Assembly (NCBI RefSeq): GCF_010671605.1
Contig: NZ_JAABOO010000002.1
Coordinates: forward strand, 496,001-560,000
From: Leptobacterium flavescens
GTDB taxonomy: Bacteria > Bacteroidota > Bacteroidia > Flavobacteriales > Flavobacteriaceae
Reading direction: 5' to 3'
Length of the DNA stretch: 64,000 bases
Positions 26,901 to 35,337 of the stretch are shown here, piece after piece. The notes below the pieces were generated by a model. That model was not told where the DNA came from. It worked only from the letters and a program-made list of their open reading frames with translations, and made no database searches. The translations under genes were made by a program, and so were the position numbers. How positions within the stretch are numbered: position 1 is the first letter of the stretch; each line of letters starts with the position of its first letter.

Positions 26901-28665
26901 TAGTGTATGGAGGATCAAAACCATAATTATTTATGCGCCCCAATTCCTCCCGGATCGCTCCGGAACTATCCTGATCTTCCAGGATATCAGAGACTATGGT
27001 ATCCAGCCATTGTCGGTGCTGTTCGGTATCCTCTACCCGTACCAGCCAGGCCAGGGGCAGAACCATCCGGGCCCGCTCCTGCTGAAAGCCGTTAGTCGAC
27101 CTCCAACTATGAGGAAAGTCTTCCGTAGAAGGATATGCCTCCATAGTTAATCGTATAGCCGTTCTTGCCTTTTCCAGTAAGGGTTTATAGGCTATTTTAT
27201 CGTACAGCCAGAGATAAAGGGCCGGTAGCCACATTTCAAAATGGGGCTGAAATCTCTGATAATCCCTATCGAAATAATGCCGCCATCCGTTTTCATTTAT
27301 TGCTTCAAAAGTATGATCTGTGCTCTGGAATCCCTGTCTACTACTTAATCTGAAATTGGAAAGAATGTTCCGGGTAATTTCCTTGTTCCATTTATTGGTG
27401 CCCAGGCGAGCGGAAGCACCGATCATACCAAGGATAAGGCGGGCATTGTCATCGCCATAATGTACATTTGTCTGCCCTCCCCAACGCCAGCCAATAAGGC
27501 CGTAGTCGGCTGCCTGAGGGTCGGTCCTTATCGGGCTATCTTCGCTAAAGAACAAAAAGTCCCCTATATTTTCTGCCTGTTGCAGATAATCGGGCCTTTG
27601 CAGGAAATCCCCACCCATAGCCAGGGTATAAGCTGCTTCTCCCTGTACATCTGCCCGTACCCAGTAACGGTATTGTTGAGGGCCATCGACCAATATTTTG
27701 GTGCCCTGCCCCTCCAGGATCCCCAAAGTTCCATCACCATTAGGAAGATTCTGATCTAAAGGCGTACCCAGAGGAGTGTAAGTATTATTATCTAACCATA
27801 TCTTTTTCCAATCCGGATGTACAAAAAAACGTCCATTATAGTACCACTCCACCCCCTTGGATATAGATGTTCTGAGCACATCATCGGGTAAAGGTTCGTT
27901 CTTTTCATACATGGGAACTATATCCCGGGCTGATGACCAGGTATTTAATTGAATGGTTTCCTCTGTTAACCAGCCAAGAATGGTTTCCCATACTATCTTC
28001 CAGGAGGCATGGGGGCCATAACGAGCAGTCCGGAAATTGGTAAGCTTGGTTGTGGCTACTACAGTATTTCCTCCTTTAATAAGTACAGGCCGGGTATTGA
28101 CATCTCCGAGACCATATATTGCCGAATCAAAACCTGCTACCCTGCCAATAACAATAAAAGGGGTATAATTAAGAGATCCCACCCCTACAACACGGCAATT
28201 ATTGATCCCTAAAATGCTCCTCGGTGGCAGGCCCTCACCAAATACATTAATGTTCTCATTCACCACCCCTCTGTTTAATCTGGGAATATCATGATCTGTT
28301 GAAGTAACGGTCATTACTCCGGGGACATCAGTTTCGGGATATTCTATATAGAGCTTTATGTTCCTGTCATTGACCTTTGTATAAACTTCCTGCGGGATCG
28401 AATTCCTTTGCCACCGATATTCTTTTTCAATACTATCGTATATACCATATTCATCGGCGGCAATGATCAATGCTCCTCCTTGGGGCGTTCCATCTACAGC
28501 TGTTTCCGGGTTATCATAACGGATTACATTCAGGTTTTCTTCGGCCAGTAAAACACGATAAAGATCATTATCTGCATTCCCGCAAAAATGTATTGTTGGT
28601 CGCTGTGTTTGGGTGTAGCCTGTAAGAACCATCAATAATATAAGAAAGGACACTGTTTTTTTCAT
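20971..28665 (-). CDS. Giant mosaic T9SS-secreted protein: unknown catalytic-like module, 14 FG-GAP repeats, adhesion domains
   Basis: The protein has 2564 residues. In order: signal peptide (1-19); a module shared with the 755-residue neighbour (about 20-725); 14 FG-GAP/VCBS-like repeats of about 50 residues with the calcium-binding-type core DLDGDGD-DVLSAS and WYENDG (about 740-1490); a PKD-like domain with NWGDGS (about 1500-1550); BspA-like repeats NMGSMF...FNQDIGNWDV (about 1590-1690); an Ig-like domain starting TAPTITNV (about 1765-1880); three Calx-beta domains (about 1888-2220); a cadherin-like domain ending TLTATDPHGAS (about 2227-2322); an SprB-like Cys-containing domain (about 2324-2408). 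The last 75 residues are a T9SS type A sorting domain (LLVYPNPTGS...GVYFLHLG...IVKIIKE). It should be exported by T9SS and attached to or released from the cell surface. Its activity is unknown. Confidence 0.85.
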   Translation of the reverse strand: MKKTVSFLILLMVLTGYTQTQRPTIHFCGNADNDLYRVLLAEENLNVIRYDNPETAVDGTPQGGALIIAADEYGIYDSIEKEYRWQRNSIPQEVYTKVNDRNIKLYIEYPETDVPGVMTVTSTDHDIPRLNRGVVNENINVFGEGLPPRSILGINNCRVVGVGSLNYTPFIVIGRVAGFDSAIYGLGDVNTRPVLIKGGNTVVATTKLTNFRTARYGPHASWKIVWETILGWLTEETIQLNTWSSARDIVPMYEKNEPLPDDVLRTSISKGVEWYYNGRFFVHPDWKKIWLDNNTYTPLGTPLDQNLPNGDGTLGILEGQGTKILVDGPQQYRYWVRADVQGEAAYTLAMGGDFLQRPDYLQQAENIGDFLFFSEDSPIRTDPQAADYGLIGWRWGGQTNVHYGDDNARLILGMIGASARLGTNKWNKEITRNILSNFRLSSRQGFQSTDHTFEAINENGWRHYFDRDYQRFQPHFEMWLPALYLWLYDKIAYKPLLEKARTAIRLTMEAYPSTEDFPHSWRSTNGFQQERARMVLPLAWLVRVEDTEQHRQWLDTIVSDILEDQDSSGAIREELGRINNYGFDPPYTNAQYSGAEAPLNITNNDPVSDMLYTCNFAFFALNEAAHATGNSRYYEAVAKLSEFLARIQVNVPEEAKQKNDKLNALDGAWFRAFDYNRWDYWGSDSDTNWGAWGTLTGWIQTWIVTTQALVEEQNSYWDLTDNLDIAENANDIINFMMEEEPNVIDSKAYGARSVRAADIDGDGDMDVLSASANAQHNNINWYENLGEGEFKNHLISRHAEGARSVHAADLDGDGDTDVLSASYDSNKIAWYRNDGTGRFTKHFFISRHAEGATSVYTADLDGDGDLDVLSASKESDKIAWYQNDGTGKFPKHHFISRHAEGASSVYAADLDGDGDMDVLSASELSDKIAWYENDGSGRFRKHHFITRRADGASSVRAVDLDGDGDLDVLSASYLDDKIAWYENDGHGNFPKHHFISRSADGAASVHAVDLDGDGDMDVLSASFLDDTIAWYENLGGGNFGNLRTSQRIINSNADSAISVYTADLNGDGDPEILSASFRDNKIAWYYNPVDRKNPGITGPDKKVISKVAGGARSIHTADLDDDGDKDVISAHYGDDKIVWFKNKDGKGNFDFRAGNPYSNQNVIAATVIDAVTKDTIVKVNGVTSVYAARLNDDNHTDILSSSYHDNKIAWYGNDGNGNFGEQQIISTDAKGAMTVHATDLDGDGDQDVLSASYNDDKIAWYKNDGDGNFGEQQIISTDAKGAMAVHVADLDGDGNQDVLSASYNDNKIAWYKNDGHGNFTDQANISNPFEAKDFISATAMGATSIYAADLDNDGDMDVLAASAGNNTIAWYENRIKPFGLISGIRIRIWVEHKISITALGASSVRAVDLDNDGDMDVVATSQKDNTVAWYENLGRGYFGDPSTNEKLISKDADGARWVHTEDLDGDGYPDVLSASSGDHTIAWYKNNREGGFSEKFISTWKTTTTNEKIRLPLVETGSYNFTVNWGDGSSNKITAWDQDAVTHTYTGPGDYTVTISGEIDGWSFKDNDSREKITEISSWGSLRLGRNEGHFYKCTNLEITAPDLLNTSGTISFKNAFRKASTTLIPRIEDWDTSEVTNMGSMFTEAPEFNQDIGNWDVGKVTNMAFMFHGAVNFDQNIGNWDIRRVIDMNSMFGREAGLSNENYNALLEGWGAQEVQQNVVFDAGNSTYTIGSPAEIARTNLIENDGWRITDGGGVGGDNTAPTITNVTSDAPDGDANVYRANDRIQIQIVFSEPVTVTGTPQLTLETGDNDQIINYTSGSGNNTLTFTYTVQTGDFSNDLDYASTQALTLGDGIRIKDPAGNDASLTLPWPGDPHSLRANKDLIVNALPTVTLSVDKTQIPETDGVATLTASLSAVSTTNVEVDLLYSGTASRGTDYDAPETINIPARETEAGISISAIHDTAVEGDETIIVEISSVNNGIEEEELQQFIIVISDDDLPTISFANSDSSAYEDTGSADVEVSLSNIVEREVSVEYTVTGTATQGTDYTLGNGTLTFSAGSLSQSISITDIIDDNIVETDETIIITLSNPSSDVSLGTGNQHTYTILNNDIAEVTIEDVSVSEDEGPVMLNAILDRPVDGGFEVRLSTYNGTAMSDSDYTPVNMLLTFEGMEGETKSISIPLINDMEKEGSKDLTVLMSDLTAHSVSENHIDITDMATVTIIDDDNKLPEVINNIEDQKLTEGSESAPIALANVFTDKDDPDEELSFSADYNRDIMAVYFIPSNEGVPQLVLKGIGTGETEVTLTATDPHGASKDLSFKVEVRGCALHGLAANNFQLQTSGETCTDKNNGAIAITVEQEESYTARIGDRSYEFTGELKVGDLSPGTYDVCISLQEPPDCKQCFEVEIAEAQQLSGRTTISETNGVADKLSVEISSGTAPYSVQINDRPAGRYHTNRFSLAVQQGDKIEVTSGVACEGKLLLETPWSEELLVYPNPTGSDVELVLPRDRTSITAAIYNVSGVKVSSKTYAVSNRKAVIGMKKLPAGVYFLHLGNKNPTIVKIIKE
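24190..26440 (-). repeat. Tandem ~150-bp repeats encoding 14 FG-GAP-like units
   Basis: Fourteen in-frame units of roughly 150 bases recur inside the 2564-residue gene. Each encodes a DLDGDGD-type loop and an AWYxNDGxGxF end. The units at about 24720-25015 are nearly the same at nucleotide level, and those at about 25560-26290 are also close. Units toward the 5' end of this block on the plus strand (for example near 25090 and 25260) have diverged more. Confidence 0.85.
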
Positions 28666-28769
28666 AAGAAATAATTTTTAGATCAGCAGAAAGCATGAGC
28701 ACTACCCCCGATGACGGAGGCAGGCCCGTTCTAAAGATTTAATAATATCAGATGTTGCCGGAAGAGGGT

Positions 28770-30380
28770 CTAAAAATTACTTCCCGGAACATCCCACCAC
28801 AATCGTGTTCCCCCTGTATCAGGGCGGCCACCACCCAACAGTTTTACTGCATCTGCTACCCCCTGGGGATTTCCGTTTTTCTCGGTTATAGGAAAATTGA
28901 TCCTTCTGATAAATTCTTTGGTACTGATCTCACCTCTGCTTTTGTTTTCTGCTACGGGAAATAGCTTCGGATAGCCGGTTCTTCTGAACTCAGCCCAGGG
29001 TTCGTTACTTTCCGGGAAACAGGCTATCCATTTCTGGGTAATGATCTTTTCGAGTTTAACCTCTGGCTCTGCGCTTTCATCCCATTTAATGGTAGCCGTA
29101 CTAACGGCCTCGATATTGTAGCCCTTATTAGCCGGATCTATATAATTAATCGGTTTGCTGCTTTCATCCGCAATATATTCTTCGGCACCAGCCAGGCCGT
29201 GTTGTTCAAAAGAACTTCTGATACCCGTTTCATAGAGGAACTGAGCAGTTCCTCCCATTCCGGCCCATCCTCTTAGAGCACCTTCCGCTCTCAGGAAATA
29301 AACCTCAGCGGCTGTCATTAATAATGCATCGTGTGTATCCTCTACCACATCTCCGATTAAAGAAAAAGGAAGGTAATCGTTCTTATCATCTATATTTATA
29401 CCTGACCGCATTCCTTTATAAGTGTCTTCGAGGCCCGGAAAAGTGGAAAAATCAAAATACCTGGATAAACGGGGATCCTTGTATCCTACCATAATGGATT
29501 CGATACTTGCTCCCATTCTTACATCATTTGTACCGGAACTTAAGATCTCTACAGGATGTACCGAAGCGGTATTGGTTACTATAAAATTCTCCGAAGGGCT
29601 TTCGATAACCCCAAATTCGTTTGCCATGGCCGTTTCTGCCTCCGATCTGGCTTTGTCCCCATCGGCATTCACTATTCGCATTGCCAGCCTAAGCCTCAGG
29701 GAGTTTGCAAATTTTATCCAGGCTCGGTAACTCCCGGCATATTTGCTTACATCGGCACTCCCGACTATTTCCGGTTGCTCCGAATTAATCGCCTTCGTCA
29801 GGTCGTTAACAGCCAGGTCGAGTTCCGCAAAAAACTGGTAATATACATCCTTCTGGCTATCAAATGGGGTGGCGGTATCCGAGCTTCCATATCTGGAAAA
29901 GATTATGGGTCCGTAGATATCGGATACCCTGTGCATGGCCTCTACTCTGGCGATCCTGCCCAGGGCCAAAAAAGGGGCCAGTGTGACATTGTCCTCGGAC
30001 CGTTCCTCCAACTTCAGAAAATTACTCATATTAAAACCGTAGGCAATGGTCCACGGTTCCTGATTCCAGCCGTCCACCAATGAGTAATGCGTATTATTAT
30101 TATTACCCCTGTAGGGCGTCGGGATTCCCATATATCCTGAATATACATCAGCAATTAAGCTTCCCTGAAGCTGGTAACTCCCCAGACTGGAGGTCAGGCT
30201 AAAAGGGTAAATACTGTACAACATCGGGGGAAGGAGCTCTTTTACATGATTAAAGTCCTGTGTCAGCTGCTCGTTGGAAAAGCCTTCAGGATTCGTATTC
30301 ACTTCTTCAAAATCGGAAGTACACCCCCATATAAAAAGCGATGTGCAAATTGTGATCATTATTTTGTTATACCTTTTCAT
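28770..30380 (-). CDS. SusD/RagB-family outer-membrane lipoprotein (SusD_2 type)
   Basis: The 536-residue protein has a lipoprotein signal with lipobox IWGC (Cys20). SusD-type segments follow: NTNPEGFSN, LALGRIARVEAMHRVSDIYGPI, a TPR-like helical core, LMTAAEVYFLRAEGALRGW (about 350-370) and a C-terminal RRINFPITE segment. SusD proteins cap the SusC barrel and bind glycan at the cell surface. The gene lies 11 bases... after SusC on the same strand, as expected for the pair. The 104-bp gap to the giant gene contains a short GC-rich hairpin (CCTCCG...CGGGGG) near 28720. The ligand cannot be predicted from the sequence. Confidence 0.93.
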   Translation of the reverse strand: MKRYNKIMITICTSLFIWGCTSDFEEVNTNPEGFSNEQLTQDFNHVKELLPPMLYSIYPFSLTSSLGSYQLQGSLIADVYSGYMGIPTPYRGNNNNTHYSLVDGWNQEPWTIAYGFNMSNFLKLEERSEDNVTLAPFLALGRIARVEAMHRVSDIYGPIIFSRYGSSDTATPFDSQKDVYYQFFAELDLAVNDLTKAINSEQPEIVGSADVSKYAGSYRAWIKFANSLRLRLAMRIVNADGDKARSEAETAMANEFGVIESPSENFIVTNTASVHPVEILSSGTNDVRMGASIESIMVGYKDPRLSRYFDFSTFPGLEDTYKGMRSGINIDDKNDYLPFSLIGDVVEDTHDALLMTAAEVYFLRAEGALRGWAGMGGTAQFLYETGIRSSFEQHGLAGAEEYIADESSKPINYIDPANKGYNIEAVSTATIKWDESAEPEVKLEKIITQKWIACFPESNEPWAEFRRTGYPKLFPVAENKSRGEISTKEFIRRINFPITEKNGNPQGVADAVKLLGGGRPDTGGTRLWWDVPGSNF

Positions 30381-30390
30381 TTTTTTTGTT

Positions 30391-33300
30391 TTACAGCGTT
30401 ATTCTAATGTTCATTCCTATACTTCTGGTTATTGGGGATGAGAATGATTCCACCCCCTGCGATCCTTCAGCAGTACTAAAGGAAACATTCGGATCGAAAG
30501 GAGCTTTTTTATAGATAAAGAACAGGTTCCTCCCAATCAGGGAAAGGTCCAGGGATTTAAAGAAGTTTTCCTGTGAGAGGTCAAATCTGTATCCCAGTCT
30601 GAGTTCCCTAAAGTTGATATTGGTGGCATCATATACATATTCGCCTGTGGCACCGGATCTTCCGGCAACACTTCTATAGTAGATTTCGGCAGGGATAGTC
30701 CCTGTAAAAGGCGTTCCGTCCTGCTCTACGGCATCCAGTGTTACCCCGCCCGCATTCCGGGCATCTGCAGTTTGTTGAGAAACCCCGAAATCGTCGAGCA
30801 TGGCCTGGGTAAGGCTCATTACGTCTCCGCCAAATCTTGCATCAATCAAAAAGTTAAGCGTAAAATTCCCGTAGCTAAAGGCATTGTTCCAGCCGAGGAT
30901 CCAATCGGGATTGGCATTTCCAACCGTAGTCATTTCACCATCTTTGGTCAGGCCGATAATGTTCCCGTTATCGTCCCTTTCTATGATCGGTTTACCATCT
31001 TCGTTCCGGGTAAGCTTTATTCCTTCTATGGAGCCGAAAGCTTCGCCGTCTACCAGGGCATAGTTATAATTTACGATCCCTGTCGGCGGTGTTAAGAAAG
31101 ACTTCCCTCCCAACACATCGGCCAGTTGTACCTTGCTTTGATTGGAGGCATAGTTAAAAAGGGTATTCCAGTTAAAACCTTCCGAACTCATTAAAGTTGC
31201 CTCCAGGGAAAGCTCTATTCCCTTATTTTCTATATTCCCCGCATTAACCGCAAAAAAATCGTATCCCTGCGGATTGGATGACGGCGCCGGGATCTGAAAA
31301 AACTGATCTATGGTATTGGTCCTGTAATAGGTAAGTGCCAGACCCAGTTTGGCTTCGAAGAATTTCCATTCGGTCCCGATCTCAAAGGACCTTTGTTTTT
31401 CGGGCCTCAGGGTAGTATCTTCCAGAGTTCCGATCAGAGGAGTGATACTCCCTCCTCCTCTTCTGTATAAATTGATGGGATTGGTCAGGAAAGAAGGAAC
31501 ATCGTTCCCCACCTCTCCATAAGAGATCCTGATCTTGGAAAAACTGATATCCTCCGGCATATCCAATAGCTCACTCAGGATAGCACTCAGACCAAAAGAA
31601 GGGTAAAAATAAGAGCGATCCAAAGTTGAAGACCAGTCGTTTCTGGCGGTAATATCAGCATACAGCATTCCTTTATAACCCGCCTGTATACTCCCGAATA
31701 AGGACTGTAACTCCTTACGTTGCCCCACATCCTTTCCGATACCTATGGTTGAATTGAAATTGGCCAGTGTAAACCAGTTGGCAAGCTTAAGCCCACCCCC
31801 TGTAGCCTGAGAATCAAAATAGGTCAGTTCTCCGATCGTACTTTTGGTAATACTGCTACCTATATTTACTGTAAAATCCAGGTCTTCGTTTATATCTGTA
31901 TCTATGCTGGCTATTACATCCCCATAAACCTGGGTATTTCCTAAATGCTCTTCTATATAACGCCCGTTTACATGGCCCAGGGTAGTTTGTCTTCCGGCAT
32001 GGATCCTCTTTTCAAAAGAGCTATAAAGCCGGTCATAACTTATTCTCGACTGGAGGGATAACCAGTCATTTATTTTTCCCGTAAGTGCCAGCGCCCCCAC
32101 GAACCGCTGATTCCTGTCAATACTCGGTTGTCTGTGCAGAACCCAGTACGGGTTTTGTTCAATATCCTCATCAATGGGCCAGTTCTCAACAAATAAATTC
32201 CGGGTCGGATCAAAGACCTCAAAGTTCTCCCGCAATTCATCAAAATCGTTTTTTCCGCGTGGCATAAGATATAATCCGGTAAGCGGACTAAACCAAAAAC
32301 CGGCTATCGGTCTGTTGTTTATCGTCTGTTTGGATACCGTGATGCTGGCATCCAAACTAAGCCGGTCATCAAAAAAACCGGCAGTTTCTCTTACATTTAA
32401 ATTATGCCTGTTAAGATTGTTGGTTGGTAATGTTCCTTTGGTAGAGGTGTTTGAATAGGACAGGTAGGTTTGTGCCTTTTTATTTCCCGATGAGAGGGAA
32501 ACCGAATTAATAGCGGTCAGTCCCGTCTGAAAAAAGCCCTTTACATGATCTTCAACAGTAGCTCTTCCTCCCCATGTGGTTTGTGCCGTACTGGCGGTAG
32601 CTTCGTATTCGGTTTGAAAATCGGGCAGATTGAATACGTTTTCTGTGGTAATATTGGAAGAGATGATCACTTTTGCCTCTCCTTCTTTTCCTCTTCTGGT
32701 ATTGATTATTATTACCCCGTTGGCTCCCTGGCTTCCGTACAATGCAGAAGCCGAAGCTCCCTTCAATACGTTGATGCTTTCAATATCATCCGGATTGAGA
32801 AGAGAGATCGCATCACCTGTATCACGTGCACCCCCAATAAGGCTTCCGAAAGGGTCATTGGGTTGTCCGACGTTGACGTTCAGGATCGGAATACCATCTA
32901 TGACGTATAAGGGCTGATTATTCCTGGTTGAAGAATTTCCACGCAATACCACTTTTACCGATCCTCCGGCTCCGGAGGAACTTCTGTTAATGTTCAGGCC
33001 CGCCACTTTTCCCGACAGGCTATTGATCGGACTGGGATCTTTTATCCTGCTGAGTTCCTCCCCGCCAACGCTTTGAGCGGAATAGGTCAGGGCTTTTTCG
33101 GCCCTTTTAATACCCAAAGCGGTTACCACTACATGGTCCAGCTTTTCTACAGCGGTTTTCAGGGAAACATTAATAGTGGTCCTGTCCCCCACCTGTATTT
33201 CCTGACTGATATATCCCAAATAACTAAATACCAGAACGGCATCTTTGGAAGCAACATTAATTACATAACTTCCTTCAAAATCTGTGATCACCCCGTTGGA

Positions 33301-33783
33301 GGTTCCTTTTTCCACAATACTGGCACCGGTCAGGGGAATTCCGTTCTCATCAGTCACTTTTCCATCAATAAGAATGGTTTCCTGATCTGCGGATGCTGTA
33401 TTTTTCGGGATATTATTGGTAGTCCGTGCTTTTTTTAGAATAACCTGCCGGTTTAAGATCCTGTATTCGGTATCGGTTCCTGCAAACAGCAGGTCCAGCA
33501 CCCTGATCATCTTCTCACGAACAACTTTAACAGAGACTTTGCGATCTGTATCTACTTCTGTCATCTTATAGACAAACCTGAATTCGGTTTTAGATTCTAT
33601 ATGATCGATGACCTCTGCAATTGTAGCGCCCGTCAGGTTTAAAGTGATCTTTGTATGTTGCGAATAACTATCGGCGCGGGCGCCAAAGATGGCAATGCCC
33701 ATAAAAAGGAATACAAGTCCTGTTTTCAGATCAAATCGCGGAAAAGGAAAAAGATCCCGATCCCACTTAGGTAGTTTTCTCAT
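30391..33783 (-). CDS. SusC/RagA-family TonB-dependent transporter with STN signalling domain
   Basis: The 1130-residue protein has a long signal region (about 1-42). A Secretin/TonB N-terminal (STN) domain lies at about 45-115 and a carboxypeptidase-like regulatory domain at about 138-225 (GTSNGVITDFEGSY). A plug domain follows at about 230-350 with VVVTALGIKRAEKALTYS and PLYVIDGIPILN, and then the beta-barrel to the C-terminus. It imports glycan fragments across the outer membrane with energy from TonB. The STN domain is the part that contacts FecR-type anti-sigma factors, and such a factor is encoded immediately upstream. This makes it a trans-envelope regulator as well as a transporter. 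Confidence 0.95.
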   Translation of the reverse strand: MRKLPKWDRDLFPFPRFDLKTGLVFLFMGIAIFGARADSYSQHTKITLNLTGATIAEVIDHIESKTEFRFVYKMTEVDTDRKVSVKVVREKMIRVLDLLFAGTDTEYRILNRQVILKKARTTNNIPKNTASADQETILIDGKVTDENGIPLTGASIVEKGTSNGVITDFEGSYVINVASKDAVLVFSYLGYISQEIQVGDRTTINVSLKTAVEKLDHVVVTALGIKRAEKALTYSAQSVGGEELSRIKDPSPINSLSGKVAGLNINRSSSGAGGSVKVVLRGNSSTRNNQPLYVIDGIPILNVNVGQPNDPFGSLIGGARDTGDAISLLNPDDIESINVLKGASASALYGSQGANGVIIINTRRGKEGEAKVIISSNITTENVFNLPDFQTEYEATASTAQTTWGGRATVEDHVKGFFQTGLTAINSVSLSSGNKKAQTYLSYSNTSTKGTLPTNNLNRHNLNVRETAGFFDDRLSLDASITVSKQTINNRPIAGFWFSPLTGLYLMPRGKNDFDELRENFEVFDPTRNLFVENWPIDEDIEQNPYWVLHRQPSIDRNQRFVGALALTGKINDWLSLQSRISYDRLYSSFEKRIHAGRQTTLGHVNGRYIEEHLGNTQVYGDVIASIDTDINEDLDFTVNIGSSITKSTIGELTYFDSQATGGGLKLANWFTLANFNSTIGIGKDVGQRKELQSLFGSIQAGYKGMLYADITARNDWSSTLDRSYFYPSFGLSAILSELLDMPEDISFSKIRISYGEVGNDVPSFLTNPINLYRRGGGSITPLIGTLEDTTLRPEKQRSFEIGTEWKFFEAKLGLALTYYRTNTIDQFFQIPAPSSNPQGYDFFAVNAGNIENKGIELSLEATLMSSEGFNWNTLFNYASNQSKVQLADVLGGKSFLTPPTGIVNYNYALVDGEAFGSIEGIKLTRNEDGKPIIERDDNGNIIGLTKDGEMTTVGNANPDWILGWNNAFSYGNFTLNFLIDARFGGDVMSLTQAMLDDFGVSQQTADARNAGGVTLDAVEQDGTPFTGTIPAEIYYRSVAGRSGATGEYVYDATNINFRELRLGYRFDLSQENFFKSLDLSLIGRNLFFIYKKAPFDPNVSFSTAEGSQGVESFSSPITRSIGMNIRITL

Positions 33784-33866
33784 ATTTTATATTGTTTATC
33801 TTGGTTAATCAATTCTTTATCATCTTTTTAAAATTCAAAACAGGATTCATTTCACCGGACCAAACA

Positions 33867-35012
33867 TCATTGAATAATGATCTGGTTGTCTTCTATGCGA
33901 TAGTCTATCGCATGAGCTTCGTTAAAATATTCCAGGAGATCTTCTATAGGTTCTTTCCCGAAGCTGGCATTGAACAGCTCTTTGCCCAGTGCTGTATTTT
34001 GGTTAATGATCCTGATGTTATAATGCCTTTCCAGCTTTTTAAGGATATCACTGAATGCCAGGTTTCGAAATACCAGCTCTCCATTCATCCAGGCCACATA
34101 GGCAGAAGTATTTACTTTTTCACGCTTTATGATCCCGTTGTTTTTACTCAGGGAGCCTTTATATCCGGCAGACAAAGCGGTAGGTGAAGTTTCAGCTTCC
34201 GGAGAGCTGCTATCAGCGGAGAGTTCTACAGTCCCTTCAACCAAAACCACTTCCGTAGTCTTATCTTCCGGATAAGCGGAAACATTGAATTCGGTTCCGG
34301 TCACTTCTATATTTAACAGCTCCGCGTTAACCATAAAAGGATAAGGATCATTCGCAGCAACATCGAAATAGGCTTCTCCTTCCAGAAACACTTTCCTATC
34401 CCCGTCTTCGGGGAATTTTACCGGGTATCTCAGGGAGGTTCCCGCATTGAGATACACCTTTGTTCCATCTGATAATTGTAAGCGGAATTGGTTTCCATAG
34501 GGAACCTGGAGGGTATGGTATTCTATTTCTTCAAAAGCAGTCGCCCGGTTATAGGTGATTTGCAAGCCGTTCTGGATCCCGATAAGCCGTCCCCGGGAAT
34601 CCCGGATCTTTTTAACAGCTCCGGTATCGATCGCTTCCTTTTGTCCGTTTTCCAGTATTAATGTAATAGGGGTGTATTCGGGTATCAGAGCACCATCAAT
34701 ACCCTGAGGGGTATGATGGTCCTGCTGATGAATAAGACTAATGGTCAGGAACACTATGGATGCTACCGCATACCTTTTCCAACCTGTGACCATTCCCCTC
34801 ACAGGCCTCTTTTCGTTATGAATATGTTTCATTACCTTATTACAGGCCATTTCCCAATCGCAGTCTATCACGGCCAGGTTCAGATCGTGTTGAATACGTA
34901 TATAGGCCTCAAGCGTGGATCGGTTTTTCGGATCGCTCAACCATCTATGGAATACATCGTATTCTTCTGTGTTAAGAGCTTCCGCAAATAGCCCGGGATT
35001 AAGGTTTTCCAT
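33867..35012 (-). CDS. FecR-family anti-sigma factor
   Basis: The 381-residue protein has a cytoplasmic N-terminal part (about 1-80) and one transmembrane helix (about 83-100). The periplasmic FecR domain is at about 170-265 (VPYGNQFRLQLSDGTKVYLNAGTSLRYP, GEAYFDV, TGTEFNV). A DUF4974-type C-terminal domain (about 310-380) follows. Such proteins hold an ECF sigma factor inactive until the STN domain of the partner SusC signals ligand uptake. It sits between the sigma gene and susC, 83 bases before susC. An intergenic terminator separates it from the sigma gene. Confidence 0.93.
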   Translation of the reverse strand: MENLNPGLFAEALNTEEYDVFHRWLSDPKNRSTLEAYIRIQHDLNLAVIDCDWEMACNKVMKHIHNEKRPVRGMVTGWKRYAVASIVFLTISLIHQQDHHTPQGIDGALIPEYTPITLILENGQKEAIDTGAVKKIRDSRGRLIGIQNGLQITYNRATAFEEIEYHTLQVPYGNQFRLQLSDGTKVYLNAGTSLRYPVKFPEDGDRKVFLEGEAYFDVAANDPYPFMVNAELLNIEVTGTEFNVSAYPEDKTTEVVLVEGTVELSADSSSPEAETSPTALSAGYKGSLSKNNGIIKREKVNTSAYVAWMNGELVFRNLAFSDILKKLERHYNIRIINQNTALGKELFNASFGKEPIEDLLEYFNEAHAIDYRIEDNQIIIQ

Positions 35013-35337
35013 TATATCTTATTATGAATTTTATACTCCCAATACTCCCGGAGTGGAAAAAACCCTAGGTTGTTTTTGATTTTTTTGATGCCTGCGATTT
35101 CAGGAATAAAAAAGAGAAAAGCCCCGAAACGGTCCGGAGCTTTTTCAAAAACTAAACAAACTACTCAAACTGCGGATCAATGAACTTTAGACAAGGAAGT
35201 TCTACAAGTTCTCCGCTGTACTGGTTTTATCAGAAGGGTAAGGAACCCCTTCATGAATTAACCTATCATACCCAATACTGTAAATGTTTGAAAAACCCCG
35301 GGTTAAATCCGATTTTTTTTCGGGGCGGTAATGATAC
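35013..35337. other. 325-bp intergenic gap between sigma and anti-sigma genes
   Basis: It holds a strong terminator hairpin (35104-35146) and otherwise A/T-rich sequence. An open frame on the plus strand (35180-35410) overlaps the sigma gene antisense. It has no recognisable start signal or family resemblance, so I do not call it a gene. Confidence 0.6.
35104..35146 (-). terminator. Rho-independent terminator after the ECF sigma gene
   Basis: A 10-bp stem (35117-35126 with 35135-35144, one G-T pair, loop of 8) is followed on the minus strand by TCTCTTTTTTATTC. It lies about 190 bases after the sigma stop and about 90 before the FecR start. Confidence 0.72.
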
